From contig NZ_CACXNW010000008.1 in NCBI RefSeq assembly GCF_902769175.1, positions 1 to 56,770 of the forward strand: a stretch of 56,770 nucleotides of DNA. The letters are read 5' to 3'. Positions within the stretch are counted from its first letter, which is position 1. Each line of letters opens with the position of its first letter. Below are positions 27,190 to 36,235 of the stretch, in pieces. The DNA is from an uncultured Methanobrevibacter sp. GTDB lineage: Archaea; Methanobacteriota; Methanobacteria; Methanobacteriales; Methanobacteriaceae. A program made the position numbers and the translations under genes. The notes beneath the pieces were generated by a model. It worked only from the letters and a program-made list of their open reading frames with translations, was not told the origin of the DNA and made no database searches.

Positions 27190-28011
27190 ATGAAAATTAA
27201 AAATATAATGTCAGAAAATGTGGTATCTATTGATAAGAATTTAAACATATGTGATTGTCTTAGGATGATGTATAAGGATAACTTATCCAGGATACCAGTA
27301 ACTAGTACCAATGAAGATAATAAAAAAGTTTTAGTTGGAATTATCTCAGAAAAAGACATAGCTGATAAATTAGGATCTGCTAAATATGGTAATATGGCTC
27401 CTTCCCATTTCCATGTATCAACTGTAATGGTTAAAGACTTGATTACAGTAGATGAAAACGATCAATTGACTGATGTTGCAAAAACTTTGATTGTAAAGAA
27501 CATCGGTGCTCTTCCAGTTTTATCTGATGGTGAAATGGTTGGAATCGTAACTAAATCTGATTTCATATATTTATGTAAAGCAAAAGCATATGAGAAGATT
27601 TCAGTTAAAGATATTATGACTAGAGATATTATTTCAATATCTGCTGATGATCGTTTAATTCATGCAAGAAAAGTAATAATGGACTCAAAAGTAGGACGTT
27701 TGTTATTGACTGAAGACAATGAGCTTGCAGGAATTATAACTTCAAAAGACATTGCAAAAGCATTTGTTTCATTTAGAAAACACACTCCTGACAAGTATCA
27801 AGCTTCTCAGATTAAGGAATTGACTGTAGGGGAATTCATGTCTACAAATGTTCAGACAATTTCCCAAGATGCAACAATTCCAGAGCTTGCTGATGCAATG
27901 TTGGAAACTGGTTATAATGGTTACCCTGTAGTTGATGATGAGGATCAAATTATAGGTATTGTAACTCAATCAGATTTACTAAAATTAATTTATGAGTTAG
28001 AAAATCAATAA
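27190..28011 (+). CDS. protein with four CBS domains
   Basis: A 273-residue cytoplasmic protein made of four CBS units in two Bateman modules. Each unit begins with a (V/I)xxxMxxxVxxI-type strand (NIMSENVVSI, TVMVKDLITV, DIMTRDIISI, EFMSTNVQTI) and ends with a GI(I/V)(S/T)xxD block. Such modules bind AMP, ATP or S-adenosyl ligands and usually regulate partners; the partner here is unknown. The start is ATG 27190, directly behind GGTGAAAGT. It is a paralogue neighbour of the broken CBS gene upstream. A strong terminator follows. Confidence 0.9.
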   Translation: MKIKNIMSENVVSIDKNLNICDCLRMMYKDNLSRIPVTSTNEDNKKVLVGIISEKDIADKLGSAKYGNMAPSHFHVSTVMVKDLITVDENDQLTDVAKTLIVKNIGALPVLSDGEMVGIVTKSDFIYLCKAKAYEKISVKDIMTRDIISISADDRLIHARKVIMDSKVGRLLLTEDNELAGIITSKDIAKAFVSFRKHTPDKYQASQIKELTVGEFMSTNVQTISQDATIPELADAMLETGYNGYPVVDDEDQIIGIVTQSDLLKLIYELENQ

Positions 28012-28025
28012 TTAAGTTTAGTTTT

Positions 28026-28066
28026 AAGCATAAGACTTTCTTATGCTTTATTTTTCTTTTTTCTTG
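28026..28066 (+). terminator. terminator after the four-CBS gene
   Basis: A perfect 9-bp stem AAGCATAAG / CTTATGCTT with a 5-base loop is followed by a long T-rich tract, 14 bases after the stop codon. Confidence 0.8.
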
Positions 28067-28447
28067 TTTTTACTATTTTTAAATATTAATATTTCATGGC
28101 TTTTTTTGATATTTTTAGATTTTATTTTAGATTAGTTTTTATTAATGTTAGTTAATTTTAGTTTAATTTTGGATAGTTTTGATTAGTTTTGATTAGTTTT
28201 GATTAATTTTAGAATAATTTTAGTTTAATTTGGATAGTTTTAGATTTTATTTTTAATAATTTCTTTAAAATAATTTAATATAGTCATTTCATTGCTTATT
28301 TTTCCTTATTTGCTTATTTACTTAATTTATTTAAGTTTTTTACCTTTTTATACTATGAAAAATATATAAAAGATAGTAAATTTTAAGATAAGATTTCTTA
28401 ATGATTTTTAGATTTAAATAAATTTTTTTAAAATGAGGAGTTTAATA
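28067..28447. other. T-rich intergenic region with 10-bp tandem repeats; pheA promoter
   Basis: Four tandem 10-bp units (G)GAT(T)A(G/A)TTTT lie at 28171-28210 within a longer imperfect duplication of TTTTAGTTTAATTTGGATAG. A TATA-like AAATATATAAAAG at about 28360-28373 is a good promoter candidate for pheA. Confidence 0.55.
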
Positions 28448-29278
28448 ATGATTAAAGATAAAGTCGCATTTTTAGGGCCTCAAGGAACATTTTCTCATGA
28501 AGCTGCATCATTAGTTTCAGATAATTTGATTTCATATTGTTCAATTCAATCAGTAATGGGTGCTGTTGAAAGCGGAGAATGTGTATGTGGTGTTGTTCCT
28601 ATAGAAAACTCAATTGAAGGTCCAGTTAGTCTAACTTTAGATTCTCTGATTCACAACTTTGATTTAAAGATTAAAAATGAAATTGTCATTCCAATCAATC
28701 ATAATCTTTTGGCTGCAACTGAAATGACTGTAGATGAAGTTGAAAATGTTTATTCCCATTCACAGGCTTTAGGGCAATGTCAACCTTATTTGGAAAGACA
28801 TGGAATAACTGCACATTATACATTAAGCACTGCAGCTGCTGCAAAAAGAGTTGCAGAAACCGGAGAAGGTGCAGCTATCGGAACTTTAAAGGCAGCTGAA
28901 TTGTATGGGTTGAAAGTCATTGATACAAATATTCAAGAGAATTTCAATAATGAAACCCGTTTTGTTGTTTTAGATCATCAAGATTCTCAAATAACAGGCA
29001 ATGATAAGACTTCCATTTCATTTTCATTGTTTGAAGATAAGCCTGGTGGATTGTATGAGCTATTGGCCCTATTTGCTGAGAATGATGTTAACTTGACTAA
29101 AATTGAGTCAAGACCTTCTAAGGAAGGATTAGGACATTATATATTCTTTATAGACCTTGAAGGACATAGGTTAGATGAGGGCATAAATGAAATCTTAAAA
29201 GATTTGGAAGACAATACCTCATTCTTTAAGATTTTAGGTTCTTACCCTATCTTTTCAAAGGATTCTTTTAATATTTAG
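28448..29278 (+). CDS. pheA: prephenate dehydratase
   Basis: This 276-residue enzyme converts prephenate to phenylpyruvate in phenylalanine synthesis. The N-terminal catalytic part has FLGPQGTFSHEAA, VPIENSIEGPVS and the catalytic NNETRFVVL motif. A C-terminal ACT domain (GGLYELLALFAENDVNLTKI then ESRPSKEGLGHYIFFID) is the usual phenylalanine-binding feedback site. I take ATG 28448, which follows GAGGAG; an in-frame ATG 15 bases upstream overlaps that site. Length is normal for a monofunctional archaeal enzyme. Confidence 0.96.
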   Translation: MIKDKVAFLGPQGTFSHEAASLVSDNLISYCSIQSVMGAVESGECVCGVVPIENSIEGPVSLTLDSLIHNFDLKIKNEIVIPINHNLLAATEMTVDEVENVYSHSQALGQCQPYLERHGITAHYTLSTAAAAKRVAETGEGAAIGTLKAAELYGLKVIDTNIQENFNNETRFVVLDHQDSQITGNDKTSISFSLFEDKPGGLYELLALFAENDVNLTKIESRPSKEGLGHYIFFIDLEGHRLDEGINEILKDLEDNTSFFKILGSYPIFSKDSFNI

Positions 29279-29713
29279 AAAAAAATAATAGAGAATTTGA
29301 TTTTTTATTTTAATTTTAGTTTTAATTATAGTTTTAATTTTTATTTTAATTTTAAATCTAATTCTTATTCTCATTTTTTATTTTTATTTTAATTCTTTTT
29401 CTTTATTCTAATTTTATTTTTTTTAAATTTTTCACAATTTTTAGTCTATGGTTTTGCATTATTTTTTTTAAAAAACTTTTAAATTTTTTTCATTATAAAA
29501 TTCTTTCCATTTTTTTTAAAACATTCACTTTAAAATTTAGTAGTATTTATAAAATATAAAAATTATATATTAAATATAATATAAATTATATTTTAATAAA
29601 TAGTTTAATAGACATTTAAAAAATATTTTTATTTTATATTAATAATTAATAAGTTGCTTAATGATTTTTATATTAAGCTTATTCTTTTATCAATTGATTA
29701 TAGGAGGAGAAGT
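29279..29713. other. low-complexity T/A-rich intergenic region
   Basis: No gene is seen. It consists of long TTTTAATTTT-type low-complexity sequence. TATA-like sequence near 29550-29600 may serve the next gene, whose RBS (GGAGGAG) is at 29703-29709. Confidence 0.5.
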
Positions 29714-30448
29714 ATGAACCCAGATAGGAAAAAACTTATGCAGATTTTAAAGAATCTTGAAGAAGATTATCAAGCTGGTTTGATTTCCGAAGAGAAATAC
29801 CATTATTTGGTTGACCAGTATAGGCATAAGATAGAAACTATTGAAGTCAGTGATAGAATTCGTGCGATGCAAGGAAAAGAAGAAACTCCTTCTTCATTAA
29901 ATTCTAGGGATGATATTTCTGATAAATATCGTGAAGAGAAAGAACAATTGGTTCGTAAATATATTCATAACCCTGAGTCTTATAGCGTATCAAAAAAACC
30001 CAAGGAATCTACACTTACTAGCCCATGGTTTGTGGCTTTAGCTGTAATATTCTTGCTTATAGCTTTTGGTGCAGGAATTACCTTTGGAATGACCAACATC
30101 AGTTTGGATGGAGATGTAACTCATATGCTTTCAGGTAGTGCAACCATTAATGACACTGCATTTCCTGAAGTTGAAGTAAACAAAACTTACACTAGCAATT
30201 ATACAAAATCTTATTCAAACACCACCTATGGATCATATTCAGATGATTCAAGTTCATATTCCAGTTCTAGTGGAAGCTATTCTGGAGGTAGTTCCTATGA
30301 TGGCGGTTCATCTAGTGGTGGCAGTTCTTCTGGTGGAGGCTCTTATGATGGTGGTTCCTCTGGTGGAGGTGGCTCTTCTGGTGGAGGTTCTAGTGATGGT
30401 GGTTCCTCTGATGGGGGCGGCTCTTCTGGTGGAGGTTCCGATGAATAA
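29714..30448 (+). CDS. membrane-anchored protein with a Gly/Ser-rich extracellular tail
   Basis: A 244-residue protein. Residues 1-50 form a helical segment (QILKNLEEDYQAGLISEEKY) like short oligomerisation (SHOCT-like) helices. Residues 104-127 are a single membrane helix. The last 60 residues are almost only Ser, Gly, Asp and Tyr in repeats of GGSSGGGSSDGG type. By the positive-inside rule the N-terminus is cytoplasmic and the tail outside. The true start is ATG 29714 after GGAGGAGA. Function is unknown; the tail may be a flexible surface or cell-wall spacer. A terminator hairpin follows. Confidence 0.75.
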   Translation: MNPDRKKLMQILKNLEEDYQAGLISEEKYHYLVDQYRHKIETIEVSDRIRAMQGKEETPSSLNSRDDISDKYREEKEQLVRKYIHNPESYSVSKKPKESTLTSPWFVALAVIFLLIAFGAGITFGMTNISLDGDVTHMLSGSATINDTAFPEVEVNKTYTSNYTKSYSNTTYGSYSDDSSSYSSSSGSYSGGSSYDGGSSSGGSSSGGGSYDGGSSGGGGSSGGGSSDGGSSDGGGSSGGGSDE

Positions 30449-30451
30449 TTT

Positions 30452-30490
30452 TTAATGGTTTTTCCATTAATTATTATTTTTTTATTAAAA
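30452..30490 (+). terminator. terminator after the Gly/Ser-rich protein gene
   Basis: The stem TTAATGG / CCATTAA with a five-T loop is followed by a T-rich tract, just after the stop. Confidence 0.7.
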
Positions 30491-30595
30491 GATGGTTATC
30501 CATTAAAAATAATGATTTTAAGAGATTTGGTGGATTTCCATTAGTTTTTTATTATTTTGATTAATGATTTTTCATAAATTTTTTGGAGATATGAT

Positions 30596-31141
30596 ATGAA
30601 AAAGATTATTGGTATAGGACTAATATTGGTTATATTGATTGTAGGAGGATCTTTCCTTATAAATAATCTTATGAAGTCTACTGATGGAAATAATTCACAG
30701 CAATCTGTAGAATATTCTAAAAATGGCATTAGTTTATCAATGCCGGGAGATTGGGTTTCTGCAGATTCTCAATCCAACGAATCTATTTTAGCGATTGCAG
30801 ACCCAAATTCAAAAGATTCTTCAGGCTTTAATGACATTAATGTAAATATTGAAAAGAAATCTGATGTTCGTTCTCTTGAATCTGAGTTCAATTCAAACTA
30901 TAACACTTTAGCCCGTAACTCTGATTTCAATATCTTATTTGAAGGTAATGCTTCATTTAATGGTGAACCGGCTATGGAAGCGGATTACACCTCTGAGTCT
31001 GGAGGAGATAAAAAGCAGCATAAGGCTATTTGGATTCAAAAGGATTCAGATATTTATGTTATCTTATGTTCTGCACCTGAATCTAAATTTGAAGGGGAAT
31101 TAAGCACTTTTGATTTTATCATCAATAGTGTTAAATTGTAG
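30596..31141 (+). CDS. lipoprotein-like or membrane-anchored PsbP/DcrB-like protein
   Basis: A 181-residue protein with an N-terminal hydrophobic signal/anchor (about residues 4-25) and an extracellular domain. The domain has SKNGISLSMPGDWVS, the opening of the PsbP/DcrB-like (DUF1795-type) fold, and a C-terminal strand pattern ending FDFIINSVKL. Small proteins of this kind are common on the surface of Methanobrevibacter and Methanosphaera; the role is unknown. No lipobox Cys is seen, so the helix probably remains as an anchor. The ATG follows TTGGAGAT. It sits between another envelope protein gene and coaBC. Confidence 0.75.
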   Translation: MKKIIGIGLILVILIVGGSFLINNLMKSTDGNNSQQSVEYSKNGISLSMPGDWVSADSQSNESILAIADPNSKDSSGFNDINVNIEKKSDVRSLESEFNSNYNTLARNSDFNILFEGNASFNGEPAMEADYTSESGGDKKQHKAIWIQKDSDIYVILCSAPESKFEGELSTFDFIINSVKL

Positions 31142-31216
31142 AGCAAGCAGATTATTTTAGTTTAATGTTTGGCACCAAATTTATTATTTTTTTTATGATT
31201 TATAGATGTGGTTTTA

Positions 31217-32392
31217 ATGGAAATTGTTTTATGTGTTACAGGAAGCATAGCAGCTACTGAAACTATTAAATTAGCAAGGGAATTTAGAAGACAAGAGCAT
31301 TCTGTAAAGGCCTTTATGACAAATGAGGCAACTAAGATCATTCATCCTAATGCTTTAGAGTTTGCAACAGGTCAAGAGGTTGTTTTAGAATTGACTGGAA
31401 AGATTGAACATGTGAAATATTCTCAAGTTGATTTGGTTTTAGTCGCTCCCGCTACTGCAAACACAATCAGCAAATTGGCATATAAGATTTCTGATAATCC
31501 AGTAAACACTCTTTTAATCACTGCCTATGGTCATGACACTCCTATTGTTTTCGTACCTTCAATGCATGATTCCATGTATGATGCAGTTAGTGAAAATGTG
31601 GAAAAGCTAAAGGATGAAGGGATTAAATTTGTCAATCCTCGTATTGATGAGGGAAAAGCCAAGTTTCCAGCTATTGAAGACATTGTTCTTGAATCAGTAA
31701 GGGCGGTGAATTTAGATAAGGTAAATAAGGGCCTTGTAGAAAATAATATTGCTGGAAAAAACATTTTGATTAGTTTAGGTGGAACCTTTGAAGCAATAGA
31801 CCCTATAAGAGGTATTTCCAATAGGTCTTCTGGAAAAATGGGATTGGAATTAGCTAAAGAGGCATTTAAGAGAGGAGCTAATGTAACAATCTTAGCTGCT
31901 CACCATAGTGTTTCCATTCCAAAGGTATTAGATGTAATCGATACTGAATCAAGCGTTTTGATGACTCAAAAGGTAGAAGAATTAGTTCCTGATTTTGATG
32001 TTTATATTGCAACTGCTGCTGTTTCTGATTTTACTCCAATCAGTAAGGAAGACTCTAAGATATCTTCATCCTATAATTTGTCTTTGGAATTTGAACCTAT
32101 TGCTAAGATAATTCAAAAGATTAAAAAGATTAATGAAGATATATTTTTAGTTGGATTTAAGGCAGAATATAATATTTCAGAAGAAAGAATGATTAAATGT
32201 GCACAAACTCAAATGAAGGATGCAGGTACAGACTTGGTTGTAGCTAATGATGTGTCTAATGAAGGCTGTGAGTTTGGATCTGAAACCAATGAAGTAATTC
32301 TTGTAAGCAATGAGATCAAGAAGGTTTCATTAAGCTCTAAAAAGGAAATTGCAAAATCAGTCTTTGATGAAATTTCTGAAAAGTTAAATTAG
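31217..32392 (+). CDS. coaBC: bifunctional phosphopantothenoylcysteine decarboxylase / phosphopantothenate--cysteine ligase
   Basis: This 391-residue two-domain coenzyme A biosynthesis enzyme has an N-terminal flavoprotein decarboxylase (about 1-175): VTGSIAATETIKLAREF, VAPATANTISKLA and the VPSMHDSMYD block. The C-terminal ligase (about 185-391) has SLGGTFEAIDPIRGISNRSS followed by GKMG, the AAVSDF strand and KIKKINEDIFLVGFKAE. The ATG at 31217 is preferred over an in-frame GTG three codons upstream; GATGTGG lies before it. Length and order match archaeal CoaBC. Confidence 0.95.
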   Translation: MEIVLCVTGSIAATETIKLAREFRRQEHSVKAFMTNEATKIIHPNALEFATGQEVVLELTGKIEHVKYSQVDLVLVAPATANTISKLAYKISDNPVNTLLITAYGHDTPIVFVPSMHDSMYDAVSENVEKLKDEGIKFVNPRIDEGKAKFPAIEDIVLESVRAVNLDKVNKGLVENNIAGKNILISLGGTFEAIDPIRGISNRSSGKMGLELAKEAFKRGANVTILAAHHSVSIPKVLDVIDTESSVLMTQKVEELVPDFDVYIATAAVSDFTPISKEDSKISSSYNLSLEFEPIAKIIQKIKKINEDIFLVGFKAEYNISEERMIKCAQTQMKDAGTDLVVANDVSNEGCEFGSETNEVILVSNEIKKVSLSSKKEIAKSVFDEISEKLN

Positions 32393-32776
32393 ATTTTTAA
32401 CTTTCTTTTCTTTTTTTATCAAAATATTTTATTTTCACTATTTTGCTTAATTTTCTTAATTTTTTTTAATTTTTTTTATTTATTTCAGTAATATTTTTAT
32501 TTTTTGCTATTTTTTTTAAAAAAAGTTTAGTTTGCATAAAAAATTTTTCTTTTTTTATTTCCTTATTTTTCAATAAAAATTTTAAATTTTTTCCTTTATT
32601 TTTCATAATAGTATTTTATGGTTTATATTTTGATAAAAATTAAAAAAAGTATTACTTTTTTATAAAAATTAGCATTTCTTTCTTATTTTTTAATTTAAAG
32701 AAAAATTAGTAATATTTTGTAAAATTTTGAAAAAAATTTATTAAAGAAAGGTTAAAAATAGTTATTTTTGAAAAAA

Positions 32777-32860
32777 AGTTCAATCCTCTAAGTTATTTAA
32801 TTATGGAGTGTTTTTATGAGTGAATTAACCTAGAGGATATTTTATGAACTCTTTTTTTAT
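32777..32860 (+). ncRNA. candidate structured RNA or orphan terminator hairpin
   Basis: AGTTCA (32777-32782), ATCCTCTA (32783-32790) and GTTA (32792-32795) pair with TAAC (32826-32829), TAGAGGAT (32831-32838) and TGAACT (32845-32850), with one mismatch and a 6-base bulge. A run of seven T follows at once. The stem is about 18 bp, unusually GC-containing for this region, and no coding gene precedes it within 380 bases. It may be the 3' part of a small RNA. Confidence 0.4.
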
Positions 32861-33307
32861 TGCATTAGCAAATATATATTTGTTATTTTCTTATATAAAA
32901 AGGTTTTTCTAGTAATACTTTTTTAATACTGTTCGTATAATATCAAAATTTTTATTTTTTCTTATATTTTCCTATAAATAAAGTATTTATTCTTATGTAT
33001 CATTTTATATATTACTTTAGTTCTATTTCTGAAAATTAATTATTTTTAATCAATTTTTTTAATAAATCTAATGTAAATATTTATTTAAAATCTCATTTTT
33101 TCAAAAAAAGTAATACTTATAAAAGAGGGCTTTTACAAGGTTTAAATTGGGATTAAAGATAAATCTAATGTTAAATAATAATGATGGTAATGAATTATAT
33201 TTTATTTATAAAAACATTATTCTAAAAATAGTGAAAATTAATTTAAATATAAATTCATTTTTATTTGAAATTTTTAATAATAAATTGGTTGGTTTTAGTT
33301 GAAATAA

Positions 33308-33341
33308 GGATTATGTGTAGTTTTTCATAATCCCATTTTTT
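33308..33341. terminator. hairpin terminator downstream of flpA
   Basis: A perfect 8-bp stem GGATTATG / CATAATCC with a 10-base loop lies 30 bases beyond the flpA stop on the minus strand, with T-rich sequence on both sides. It can act in either direction. Confidence 0.65.
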
Positions 33342-33362
33342 CAAAAAGGAATATTTAATCTT

Positions 33363-34019
33363 TTAAAAAGATTTCTCAACTAAAAAAGCGATATGGTCTT
33401 TTTCATAGGGTTCTAATTTAATCTTTTCCAAAATAGAATAACCATTTTCTTTTATTTTTTTAGCTTCATCTTTGAAGATTTTTTTAGGTTTTTGAATAAC
33501 ATCTATGCTTCTTGCTTTTATGGTAATAAGCCCGTATCCTTCTTCTTTTAAGAATAAATTCATATTATCCATAAAGAGTTCGCTTTGCTTTTCCTGTGCT
33601 ACATCACAGTAAACCAAATCAACTTTTTCAACTTTATTCAAGTAATATTTTGGCTTAGTGGCATCAGCAAGTATTGGAGCAATGTTATTTCTTTTTTGGC
33701 TTAGTCTAATCAGCTTTTTCATGCTGACAGGTGAAAATTCCACTGCATAGATCAATCCTTCATCACAGATGTCAGATATATGTGAAACTGTTGTACCAGT
33801 TGATGCACCTAAATATAATACTTTAGAATCATTTTTTAAATTAAGTCCTTCCAATCCATTCAATAATGCTGCAGCTAACTTAGACCGTCTAGGATTCCAA
33901 ATACGATATTCTTCTATTGGCTCTTCTTCTCCATCTCTTAAAAGCTTCTCATCATAAACTTTAATACCAGGAGTTAAATTACGAGTAGCTATTTCCCCAT
34001 CTTTGTAAAATATATTCAT
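33363..34019 (-). CDS. flpA: fibrillarin-like rRNA/tRNA 2'-O-methyltransferase
   Basis: The 218-residue methyltransferase subunit of archaeal C/D-box RNPs. SAM-binding blocks are VLYLGASTGTTVSHISD and IYAVEFSPVSMKKL. The fibrillarin-specific YRIWNPRRSKLAAALLNG precedes them, and DLVYCDVAQ and ITIKARSIDV follow with the catalytic Asp and Lys. It works with the Nop5 protein encoded just upstream on the same strand. The start ATG is followed by the typical NIFYKDGEIATRNLTPGIKV-type N-terminus. It is separated from nop5 by about 277 bases filled mainly with tandem repeats. Confidence 0.97.
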   Translation of the reverse strand: MNIFYKDGEIATRNLTPGIKVYDEKLLRDGEEEPIEEYRIWNPRRSKLAAALLNGLEGLNLKNDSKVLYLGASTGTTVSHISDICDEGLIYAVEFSPVSMKKLIRLSQKRNNIAPILADATKPKYYLNKVEKVDLVYCDVAQEKQSELFMDNMNLFLKEEGYGLITIKARSIDVIQKPKKIFKDEAKKIKENGYSILEKIKLEPYEKDHIAFLVEKSF

Positions 34020-34097
34020 TTTTTCACTCTTTTTAAGGAATTTTAATTTTGATAATTCGTATGATTATTATAAGATTATTTTAAATTTTTAAAAATT

Positions 34098-34245
34098 CAT
34101 TCTATTAGGTTGATTAGTTTATTTTAATATTTTGAAAATTCATTCTATTAGGTTGATTAGTTTATTTTAATATTTTGAGAGTTCTTTCTATTAGGTTGAT
34201 TAGTTTATTTTAATTTTTTGAAAGTTCAATCAATTAAATTAAACT
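34098..34245. repeat. three tandem 43-bp units plus a partial fourth between nop5 and flpA
   Basis: CATTCTATTAGGTTGATTAG and its continuation TTTATTTTAATATTTTGA recur at 34098, 34141 and 34184. A degenerate fourth copy (GTTCAATCAATTA) follows. They separate two genes expected to be co-expressed and fall in the leader of flpA. Confidence 0.85.
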
Positions 34246-34296
34246 AAAAAATTTAATCAACCAAAAATTAAATTAAACAATAAATTTAAGGAATTA

Positions 34297-35520
34297 TTAT
34301 TTTCTTCTTCTTTTTTTATTTTTCTTACCTTTCTTATTTCCTTTGTATTTGGATTTTCCTTTGGATTTTTCTGATTTCCTTTCATTTGCTCTTTTTCTGC
34401 TTGTCTTTTTAGGGAAAGGATTTTCCTTTTCAATCTGTTCCACTTTATTCAAGTAGTCTTCTGCAATGCTTGGATCATATTCTCCTGAGAAAACATCTTT
34501 CCTAACAGCCAAAGTGATTTTTAAAGCTAAATTTCTAGCTACTTTTCCTCTATTCCACCATTTTGCACCACGGACACTTGGATGTTGGAATATTAAACCA
34601 TGCTTTGGTGGGCGTTCTCCAGTTTTCAAATGTCTGAATATTGCCTTTTCTGCACCCATGATTTGTATAACGCTTGCAGGATAAGTGGCTAATCTTTTTA
34701 TGCTTCCAATATGGGCTATTAATTTTGCACCTAATGATGCGCCAAGCAGATCCCTTAAATTTGGTGCAATGGCTTCCATTTTAGAATCAATATAAACTTC
34801 AAGTTCCTTTCTTGATTTTTGAAAAGAGTAAATGGATTCTGCAAAGCTTTTTAGTATAATCAAGTCATCTTCTTCAATATCTGCTCCTGCACTGTCTTCA
34901 ATGCTTTCTATAAGCTGATCATTAAAGTTTTCAATAATGTCTTCTCTGCTTTCACTTTCGGCAATCAATTTAATGTATGCTTCATTATTGCTTACTGTAT
35001 CCAGTTCTGGGAAATATATTGTATACCAGTCACGAATACGTTCAACTAATTTGCTGATTGATTCATCTATATCGTCTACAGAGTTTATTGCTTGAATTAA
35101 AAGCTTGTCCTCTTCCTGTGATGATTTCTTGATTTGCTGAGGTGCCAGCTTTTCATAGCTTATGATGATTTCATCCTGATTTTGTGAAAATCCAATATCA
35201 TTTAAAACTTGATTTAAATTATTCCTTAAGTATTCTCCACCTTTATTTGGGGTTTTGATTACAATAGAATCGTAGTTTTCAAGTTCCTTATATTGGGATC
35301 TTCTTTTAGTGGTTTCAATGATGATTTTGTTTTCTTCACTTGAGTTTTCAAAAGCTAATTCGTTTATCAGCTCAATTTCTTCTTCTAAAATCTCATTCTC
35401 TTCTATTTTAATGAGATTTGAAACTATTTCATCATCATTGAATAATTTTTTGTTTACTATTTGAAGATTTTCATCAAATGCAATAAATCCTGCAATACAT
35501 TGTGTTATATAAAATTCCAT
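34297..35520 (-). CDS. C/D-box RNP core protein Nop5 (Nop56/58 family)
   Basis: This 407-residue protein bridges guide RNA, L7Ae and fibrillarin in archaeal 2'-O-methylation RNPs. The N-terminal domain binds fibrillarin. A coiled coil lies in the middle, and the Nop domain is clear: LLGASLGAKLIAHIGSIKRL, YPASVIQIMGAEKAIFRHL and GERPPKHGLIFQHP. The C-terminal 45 residues are a Lys/Arg-rich tail typical of the family. Its neighbour flpA encodes its partner. Upstream lie three tandem repeats (35644 on) and then the adhesin genes. Confidence 0.96.
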   Translation of the reverse strand: MEFYITQCIAGFIAFDENLQIVNKKLFNDDEIVSNLIKIEENEILEEEIELINELAFENSSEENKIIIETTKRRSQYKELENYDSIVIKTPNKGGEYLRNNLNQVLNDIGFSQNQDEIIISYEKLAPQQIKKSSQEEDKLLIQAINSVDDIDESISKLVERIRDWYTIYFPELDTVSNNEAYIKLIAESESREDIIENFNDQLIESIEDSAGADIEEDDLIILKSFAESIYSFQKSRKELEVYIDSKMEAIAPNLRDLLGASLGAKLIAHIGSIKRLATYPASVIQIMGAEKAIFRHLKTGERPPKHGLIFQHPSVRGAKWWNRGKVARNLALKITLAVRKDVFSGEYDPSIAEDYLNKVEQIEKENPFPKKTSRKRANERKSEKSKGKSKYKGNKKGKKNKKRRRK

Positions 35521-35643
35521 AATTTTATTTTAATTTTTTTATCTAATATATTTTACATTATTTTTTCTGTTTACTTTAGTCTAATTTCTAGAAATTTTCA
35601 TTTTCATTATTTTTCTTATCATTTTTTTAATTTTTATTTTTGC

Positions 35644-35768
35644 TTGTGTTGAAATCCTGTTTTTGTTTTTAAGTACTTTAATTTTTATTTGGTTGTGTTG
35701 AAATCTTGTTTTTGTTTTTTAAGTACTTTAATTTTTATTTTGGTTGTGTTGAAATCCTATTTTTTATT
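35644..35768. repeat. three tandem copies, 49-51 bp, upstream of nop5
   Basis: The unit starting TTGTGTTGAAATC(C/T)TGTTTT recurs at 35644, 35693 and 35744, with AAGTACTTTAATTTTTATTT in the first two. The third copy runs into and contains the stop codon of the last reading frame of the adhesin region, so the array looks like repeated copying of that gene's 3' end. 35521-35643 is plain AT-rich sequence. Confidence 0.8.
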
Positions 35769-36122
35769 TAAACTACTTTCAATATCCTCAAGTAAGTATT
35801 TTAAAGCCAACTTATCTGGATTAGGTTCTAGTCTTAAGTCAAAATATTCATTTTTTAATACATTAGGAATCAATAATGAATTTTGTGGTTGCATAAAGTA
35901 TTTATCAATGGATATTTTAATATTTTCAATTGTCAACAATTCATTCAACTCATTAACAAAACTCTCACAAATTGAGGTATAGTTAGCATTTTCAGATTGT
36001 ACCTCTTTTATTTTTTCAAAATATCGATCTCTTAATACACTAATATTGTGTTTCAGGTCATCATAATGGAATAATAAAGAAAGCTCACCTCCTTCATTTT
36101 TTAGATTATCAAGGCCCTTCAC
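35757..36122 (-). CDS. C-terminal piece of giant secreted protein copy B, or small separate gene
   Basis: A 121-residue frame starting at a GTG without a clear RBS. The same frame is open upstream to about 36260 and reads DDQLKTAEFIKKVKLIKEDD before the GTG, overlapping the end of the preceding giant frame. The product is charged and helical (LRDRYFEKIKEVQSEN, SFVNELNELLTIENIKISID), similar in style to the helical repeats of the large protein. I think it is the out-of-frame last segment of copy B, but a separate gene with an unrecognised start is possible. No function is known. Confidence 0.45.
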   Translation of the reverse strand: MKGLDNLKNEGGELSLLFHYDDLKHNISVLRDRYFEKIKEVQSENANYTSICESFVNELNELLTIENIKISIDKYFMQPQNSLLIPNVLKNEYFDLRLEPNPDKLALKYLLEDIESSLNKK

Positions 36123-36235
36123 AAACTCTTCAATTTTGTTTTCGGATTGTCCATAATAAAATTTTATATGCCTGTTAGCTTCATTATCATCATCCTCTTT
36201 GATAAGTTTAACTTTTTTAATAAACTCTGCTGTTT

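Larger units (their letters stand above)
32393..33362. other. 970-base gene-poor convergent region with an orphan structured element
   Basis: No protein gene is seen between coaBC and flpA, which converge here. Features: a large imperfect hairpin with a T-run (32777-32860); three occurrences of the near-palindrome AGTA(A/T)TACTT (32647-32657, 32911-32920, 33108-33118); TATA-like CTTATATAAAAAGG (32890-32903) and CTTATAAAAG (33115-33125); and a terminator hairpin at 33308-33341. The set is compatible with one or more small RNA genes. Confidence 0.45.
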
